From: Aureococcus anophagefferens
Lineage: Eukaryota; Sar; Pelagophyceae; Pelagomonadales; Pelagomonadaceae
Direction of reading: 5' to 3'
DNA: 31,450 nucleotides
NCBI RefSeq assembly: GCF_000186865.1
Contig: NW_008705574.1
Coordinates: 1,039,188-1,070,637 of the forward strand
The translations under genes and the position numbers were made by a program. Below are positions 26,716-31,450 of the stretch, one piece after another. Under the pieces are notes generated by a model. The model was not told the DNA's origin. It saw nothing but the letters and a program-made list of their open reading frames with translations, and did not search any database. Within the stretch, counting starts at the first letter, position 1. Every line of letters begins with the position of its first letter.

Positions 26716-27819
26716 TTACGCCCCCCGCGCCGTCTCCGCGAGGTCCGGGTTCGGCCGCGCGACGACCATGTAGGTCGTCCCGAAGTGGAAGCGGCGCACG
26801 GACTCGACGACGAGGCCCGCGTCCGCCATGACCGCGCCGTAGTCCCTGTTCCAGGAGCAGCCCCAGCGCAACAAATGGCGCTCGGCGTACCGGTCCAACA
26901 GGTTGTTGAGCCAGGCGTAGTGGCCCCGGCCGTGCTCCAACAGGAGGATCGCGCCGTCGCGCTTCGTCGCGCGCTGCATCGCCTTGAGCGCCGCGACGGG
27001 GTCGTCGACGGAGCAGAGGCCGAAGGTGTCGACGACCGTGTCGTAGCAGCCCGTCAACTCCTCGACGGCGCAGCGCCGGAGCGCGAACCGGCCGTCCGCG
27101 GGGAGCTTTGTCGCGGCGACGCGGAGCATGTCCTCGGACGCGTCCGTGGCCGTGATCGACGTCGCGGCGGCCGGGTACTTGCCCAGGTTCGCGCCCGTGC
27201 CCGCGGCGACCTCCAACACGTCGCCGCGCGCGCTCCGCAGGAGCCACCAGCGCAGCAGCGGCACGCCCATGACGATTTCGTCGCGGCCGACCTGGGCAGG
27301 ACAAGGGTGCAAAATTCCCAACTTCAAAGGCTCCTAGCTCGGCCGGTTTCCACTCGTTTCGGCTGATTTTTGGACGAGCGATCATCTCTCGGAACGGTCT
27401 CGAAGCGTGGGTGCTTTTTTCCGGAACGCGCGCGCGCGGAACACTCACGTTGAAGCGACGTTGAATCACCCTTGTGCTGCCCTGCGGCCGACCGTCACGT
27501 CGTAGTCGCCGCTCAGCGCGTCGAACGTCGCGACGCGGCAGGCGCAGGAGCAGGCCGGCGCCGCGTCGGCGGGCGCCTCCGGCGCGTTCGCCGCGCTCGC
27601 GACCCAGGCGCAGGCGACGCCGGCGCCGAAGAGGCCGCCGCCGCCGACGGCGACGACTACGGCGCCGGGCCAGGTGAGCTCGCGGGCCGCGCCGGACGCC
27701 GGCGGCGCGCGCGGCGCCGGGCCGCCGCCGCGCTTGGCGCGGTAGCCGCCGCGGGCCAGGAAGCGCCGCGACGGCTGATTTCGCAGCGCTTGGCGCAGTG
27801 ACGAGGCGCGCATATGCAT
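26716..27819 (-). CDS. OMS1-like SAM methyltransferase, membrane-anchored
   Basis: Exons 27819-27493 and 27291-26716 give 300 residues. The N-terminus is Arg/Ser-rich (MHMRASSLRQALRNQPSRRF), like a mitochondrial pre-sequence. A hydrophobic segment follows near residues 54-82 (GAVVVAVGGGGLFGAGVACA). The class I methyltransferase fold begins across the intron (YDVTVGRDEIVMGVPLLRWW). It has motif I GDVLEVAAGTGANLGKYP, then ITATDASEDML, motif IV-like YDTVVDTFGLCSV and ILLLEHGRGHYAWLNNLLD. This is the layout of yeast OMS1 and plant UbiE-like relatives in the inner mitochondrial membrane; the substrate is unknown. Intron phase 0. An alternative start is the ATG two codons downstream (27813). Confidence 0.82.
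27292..27484 (-). mobile_element. Introner element 10, family A, host-sense
   Basis: 193-bp element between perfect duplications CGGCCGAC on plus (GTCGGCCG in host sense) at 27284-27291 and 27485-27492. Tips in host sense are CAGGGCAGCACAAGGG and CTTGTCCTGCCCAG. The intron is 27492 down to 27292 (201 bp), GT-AG, phase 0, restoring GAC GTG ACG GTC GGC CGC. The internal GTGAGT is retained. Confidence 0.95.
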
Positions 27820-28728
27820 GCTCTCTCCACAAAAAGGCACCATTGACCAAGTTATTGAAGGGGGTGCGCACCCGAAGACCCCGCCCGGAGGCTCAGACGG
27901 AGGCGTAGCCGGGGGGTTGGCGTTCCCACACCGGCCCCTTCCTCCGACCCAAAGATCGCGCGTGCACTCGGATCGGAGGTGTGGCGGCGGTACACTCGCG
28001 CCAAGCCTGGCACCGACCGCCACGCCGAGAGCACGCCGGGATTGGCGCAAGGCAGTAGCATCCTGAGTCGCCTCATTCAGACGACACTCAACGGACTCTC
28101 CGTGGACCGGGGGAGGTTGAGAACGAAGGCACCCGCACCCGACGGGCAGGACGTCCGGCTCGACTAGGCCGATTCAACCTCAGGACCACAAGTGGCTAGC
28201 CGAGGGCACCGCCGAAGAGGACACCCGTAGTCAGCGGGACCGAAGAGAGCAAAGACGCCGACGCCGACGGAACCGCACAGAGCGCCACGCTACGAGGAGA
28301 CGCTGCAGAATGCAGAGAAACGAATGGACACGGGCACATCGAAGCCCGCACACCGAAGCCACCGAGGGCGCCGACCCCACCAGCTCCCTCCGAGACTCAC
28401 GTCGAAGGCATCCGAACGAAGCGAGCGCGCGCGGCAGCCCCCCGGGCCCATGGGCGACGTCGCGCCGATGGCCAAGCCCTGCAAGTCCTCGCGCTCGGCG
28501 CCCCGCTGCCCAATCGACGCGCGCAGCGGGGTGCTCCGCCCCGGGCGCCCACCGGAGCCGACGCGGCGGGCCCCACCACCGGCCGCTGCGCGAAACCACC
28601 TCCGCGCACCCCGGAGGACCGCCCCATAAGCTTCGGCGTTATCATGTTGAGTTACCATTGTCGATTGGTTGATGATGCCTTGAAGACGGAGGGGCTGCCT
28701 CTCCTATTGGCCTCTCGCCGCGTTTCGA
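27820..28728. other. Unassigned ~0.9-kb region
   Basis: No gene is supported. The composition differs from the coding flanks: the plus strand from ~28180 to 28620 is rich in A, G and C and poor in T (e.g. CCGAAGAGAGCAAAGACGCC), and frames there give Arg/Pro-rich products without a domain. 27860-28080 is C/G-rich with scattered stops. It contains the 5' flanks of the methyltransferase (minus) and carboxylesterase (plus) genes. It could hold a transposon relic or a long non-coding RNA, but I see no terminal repeats. Confidence 0.4.
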
Positions 28729-30856
28729 ATGATGATGGGTCGTCGCGCCATGGTCGTCCTCTGCGCCGTGGCCGAGGCCGCGCGCGTCGTGACGCCCGAC
28801 GGTCCCGTCGTCGGCTTCGCCAAGGGTGGTTTTGACGCCTTCCTCGGGCTGCCCTTCGCCGCGCCGCCGGTCGGCGACCTGCGCTTCCGCGCCCCGCAGC
28901 GCCCGGCGAACTGGACGGCGGACCGGCCCGCGGTGACCATGGGCGCCAGCTGCCTCCAGCCCGGGTCCCGCGCCGTCGGCGGCAGCAAGGGCTGGCCGTC
29001 CATCGATGTTGATGATAGTTCCGAGGACTGTCTTTTTGTTAACGTCTGGGCTCCGACGGACCGCTCCACGCCGCTCCCCGTGCTCGTCTACCTCCACAGC
29101 GGCGAGTTCCGCTACGGCTCGGCGAACGACGTCGAGAGCCGCTGGCCGTCCTTCGGCGCCGGCGGCGATAGCGAACCCGTGATTCTCGTCGCGGCGAACT
29201 CGCGGATCGGGTTTCTCGGCTACGCCGCGCACGAGACCCTGGACGCGAACGCGGGCCTCCTCGACCAGACGTTCGCCCTCGAGTGGGTCCAGCGGACCAT
29301 CGGCGCCTTCGGCGGCGACCCGACGCGCGTGACCATCTTCGGCGAGAGCTCCGGCGGCACGTGCGTCGGCTACCACGTTACAGCGGAACGGTCCAAGGGC
29401 CTGTTCGCGCGCGCCATCCTCGAGTCGCCGGGCCTCACGCAGACGTCCTCCTACGCCGACGCCGCCGCGAACCTCGAGTTCGCCGCCGCCGCCGCCGCCG
29501 CCGCGGGCGCGAAGGCCTGCGCCTGGTCGAAAAATTGGACGACGTACCCCGGCTACGCGGCTCACAGGGCAGCAAAAGAGAGCGACATTCCCAACTTCAA
29601 AGGCTCCGATCTCGGCCGTTTTCCACTCGTTTCGGCTGATCTTTGGACGAGCGATCGTCTCTCGGAACGGTCTCGAAGCGTGAATGCTTTCTCTGGAACG
29701 CGCGCGCGCGGAACACTCACTTTGAAGCGACGTTGAATCACTCTTTTGCTGCCCAGGTGGCTCAAGCGCGCGAGAAGAACGCGACGTTAAAGTGGACGGC
29801 GCTGCCGAGCTCGCTCTCCGCCGCCGAGGCCGGGGCCGCCGCCCGCGAGGCCTGCGAGCAGGACGACCGGTGCTTCGCGACGTTCGTGCGGAGCGACGCG
29901 GGCAGCGGCGAGTGGGTCGCGGAGCTCTTCGGCGGCGCGCTCGCGTCGTCCGTCGCGCTCCGGCGCTACGGCGGAACGACGAGCGACTTCTTCGCCGACG
30001 TGCGCCGGCCCGACGGCGCGTCCTTCGCCGCGTGCCTGCGGAGCGCGGACGCGGCGGATCTGGTGCGCGCCGCGGACGGCGCGCCCTTTGGGGACACGTT
30101 CAAGGACGACGCCGTCGCGCCGTTCGTCGACGGGACGCTGCTCGCGAAGCCGCTGAGCGAGCTCGTGCGGTCCGCGCCGCTCAACGTCGACTCGCTCCTC
30201 GGCGGGTCGAACAAGGACGAGGGCACGGAGTTCATGGACGTCGCGGCGAAGATGGCCTGCGACGGCGGCGCGGTCGATCTCGCGAAATGGGCGGCGGAGA
30301 TGTACGGCGGCGATTTGGGCCGGGCCGTGCCCTGGCTCTACACGGAGGCGGCGCTCGACCTGCCGGCGCCGAAGTGCCGCGACGCGGACGATCCCACGGG
30401 CAACGGCACGTCCTGGGCGTGGCGGTCCGCGATGCGCTGCGCGGGCGACGGCGCGATCCTCTGCCGCGTCCGCGACCTGCTGCGCCGCGGCGGCGAGCGC
30501 GCCTACTGGTACGAGTTCCGCGTCGTGCCGTCGTACAGCGTCAACGACGGGTCGATATGCAATTCCTGGGCTCGTTCCACGGCGCGGAGGTGCCCTTCGT
30601 CTTCGGAGACGCGTTCGAGCTCCGGTCCGACGCGGAAAAAAAGGTCGCCGCGGCCATGGGCTGCTACTGGACGTCCTTCGCCGCGTTTGGCGACCCCAAC
30701 GGCGCCCCCTGCGCGAAGGACCTCCCCGCCTGGCCGACCGCGGCGACGAACAACCTCCTGGCCTTCGGCGGCAACGCGACGACGAACGCGACGCGCATCT
30801 TCGTCCGCGAGGACCCCAAGGCCGACGCCTGCGCGACCTTCGCGAAGTACCCCTGA
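28729..30856 (+). CDS. Type-B carboxylesterase, with a 1-base shift
   Basis: Exon 1 is 28729-29556 and exon 2 is 29757-30856. Features of the alpha/beta-hydrolase family are in order: FLGLPFAAPPVGDLRFRAPQ, SSEDCLFVNVWAP, oxyanion-hole LHSGEF (HGGGF in most relatives), the nucleophile elbow FGESSGG (Ser about residue 207), acid-loop GGSNKDEGTEF and the catalytic His in GSFHGAEVPFVFG. Exon 2 reads one frame to about 30545 and another from about 30552 to the stop, as if one base were missing near GACGGGTCGATATG. Without the second frame the catalytic His is lost. A weak signal-like start (MVVLCAVAEAARV) suggests secretion. It may be intact in the organism if the shift is an assembly error. Hydrolyses carboxyl esters; the substrate is unknown. 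The stop is 4 bp from the stop of the next gene. Confidence 0.75.
29565..29756 (-). mobile_element. Introner element 11, family A, host-antisense
   Basis: 192-bp element whose core reads on minus inside a plus-strand gene. Duplications are GCGGCTCA (29557-29564) and GTGGCTCA (29757-29764), differing at position 2, so the donor is GC although the other copy reads GT. Tips are CAGGGCAGCAAAAGAG and CTCTTTTGCTGCCCAG, the best-matching pair in the window. The intron is 29557-29756 (200 bp), phase 0, restoring GGC TAC GTG GCT CAA. Confidence 0.93.
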
Positions 30857-30860
30857 GCGC

Positions 30861-31450
30861 TTAGGACCCCGCGGCGAGGCCGGCCTTCTCCTGGGCCCGC
30901 TCCGCGCGCCGGTACTCGATGAGCCGCTCGACGGCGAGGTCCGCGGAGTGGGCCCGCTCCTGGGCCTCCGCGATCTTCGCGTCGAGGAGCGCCCGCTCGT
31001 CCTCCTTGCGCACCGTGGCCTCGGCGAGGTCCGCGCGCGCCGTCTCCTCGACGAGGACGGCCGCCTCGAGCGCCGTCGCGGCCGCCGCGGCCGCGTCCGC
31101 CGCCGCGTCGACGTAGGCCGGCCGCTCGCCGCGGTCCCAGGGCCCCGCGTCCTTCGCGTTGCCCCGGAGCCGCGCCACGAGGTCCGCGGGGAACGCGTCC
31201 GGGTCGTCGACGACGTCCGCGAGCCGCGGGAACGCGGCGGCCGCGGCGACGATGCCGCGCGTCGTCCGCTCGCGCTCGTCGGCGTCGGCCCGCGCGTCGG
31301 CGGCCGCGCGCGCGTCGTAGGCCGCGAAGAGCGCGTCGGCCGCGGCCGCGCGCGCGCCCGCGGCCGCGGCCGCCGCGGCCGCCGCGTCCGACTCCGCGGC
31401 GGCCGCGGCCGCGTCCGACGCCGCGGCGGCCGCGCGCGCGGCCGCGAGCG
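30861..31450 (-). CDS. Ala-rich coiled-coil protein, 5' end outside window
   Basis: The frame is open from the window edge to the TAA at 30861 (195 codons). The upstream part is almost pure Ala with Asp/Ser/Arg. A short globular-looking stretch follows (GIVAAAAAFPRLADVVDDPD, then LRGNAKDAGPWDRGERP). The last ~80 residues are a charged heptad-like helix (ETARADLAEATVRKEDERAL, then AHSADLAVERLIEYRRAERA). No family is recognised. Codon structure and the convergent 4-bp spacing to the esterase support a real gene. Confidence 0.6.
   Translation of the reverse strand, partial: LAAARAAAAASDAAAAAAESDAAAAAAAAAGARAAAADALFAAYDARAAADARADADERERTTRGIVAAAAAFPRLADVVDDPDAFPADLVARLRGNAKDAGPWDRGERPAYVDAAADAAAAAATALEAAVLVEETARADLAEATVRKEDERALLDAKIAEAQERAHSADLAVERLIEYRRAERAQEKAGLAAGS

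Noticed and set aside
26669..27871. 400-residue minus-strand frame across introner 10
   Set aside because: Reads through the introner in another frame; the methyltransferase frame with the introner removed has all the SAM-binding motifs.
28231..28672. Several 80-120 codon frames on both strands in the unassigned region
   Set aside because: They overlap one another, lack domains and have biased Arg/Pro/Ser composition; no start is favoured.
1181..29756. CRISPR-like or satellite interpretation of the ~192-bp repeats
   Set aside because: Copies are dispersed, in both orientations, flanked by different 8-bp duplications and inside genes, so they are insertions and not an array.

Overview
The window looks like nuclear DNA from a small-genome, very GC-rich microalga with a secondary (heterokont) plastid, most likely a pelagophyte close to Aureococcus anophagefferens. 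Three things point there. Genes are packed a few bases to a few hundred bases apart on both strands. One protein has an ER signal followed by a Phe-containing plastid-entry site. Almost every intron is a copy of a short repeated element with terminal inverted repeats and 8-bp target duplications, that is, an introner element, as published for Aureococcus and Micromonas. The species is an inference; no rRNA or other marker gene is present.

Layout. 1-856: no convincing gene; a two-copy ~165-bp repeat and two perfect hairpins. 857-1953 (+): CS/p23-like protein of the CacyBP/SIP type, with two introners. 1973-2893 (-): RING-variant protein with a ZZ-like C-terminus. 3137-4045 (-): NASP-type histone chaperone with an acidic tract. 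4141-7222 (-): cyclic-nucleotide-binding-domain protein in four exons, with three introners of two families. 7390-8984 (+): LRRC72-like leucine-rich-repeat protein. 8991-9746 (-): plastid-type TPR protein. 10062-12262 (-): RI-type leucine-rich-repeat protein. 12354-14048 (-): PLAC8 domain joined to a degenerate Ras-like GTPase domain. 14125-16688 (+): SPINDLY/OGT-like glycosyltransferase, broken by a 1-base shift. 16764-17654 (+): secreted FkbM-type methyltransferase. 17673-17837 (-): truncated coding remnant. 18017-18892 and 19120-20310 (+): two unrecognised proteins with Cys/His clusters. 20512-21690 (+): four-helix membrane protein with one ordinary intron and one introner. 21687-23647 (-): secreted PC-esterase/SGNH protein. 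23811-25901 (-): VWA protein ending in a Hint self-processing domain. 25990-26690: decayed coding fragments. 26716-27819 (-): OMS1-like mitochondrial methyltransferase. 27820-28728: unassigned. 28729-30856 (+): type-B carboxylesterase with a 1-base shift. 30861 to the window end (-): Ala-rich coiled-coil protein, 5' end missing.

The strongest signal is the introner system: 11 insertions in eight genes. In each one the intron is one copy of the 8-bp target duplication plus the element. The donor dinucleotide (GT five times, GC six times) comes from the host-derived duplication, and the acceptor CAG is the tip of the element's inverted repeat. Removing exactly that segment restores the reading frame in every host gene. 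Because both tips can supply an acceptor, the element works in either orientation. Only one conventional intron (82 bp) was found. The genes do not form an obvious pathway; they look like ordinary compact algal housekeeping and accessory genes. Two of them (LRRC72-like and cyclic-nucleotide-binding) belong to families associated with cilia.
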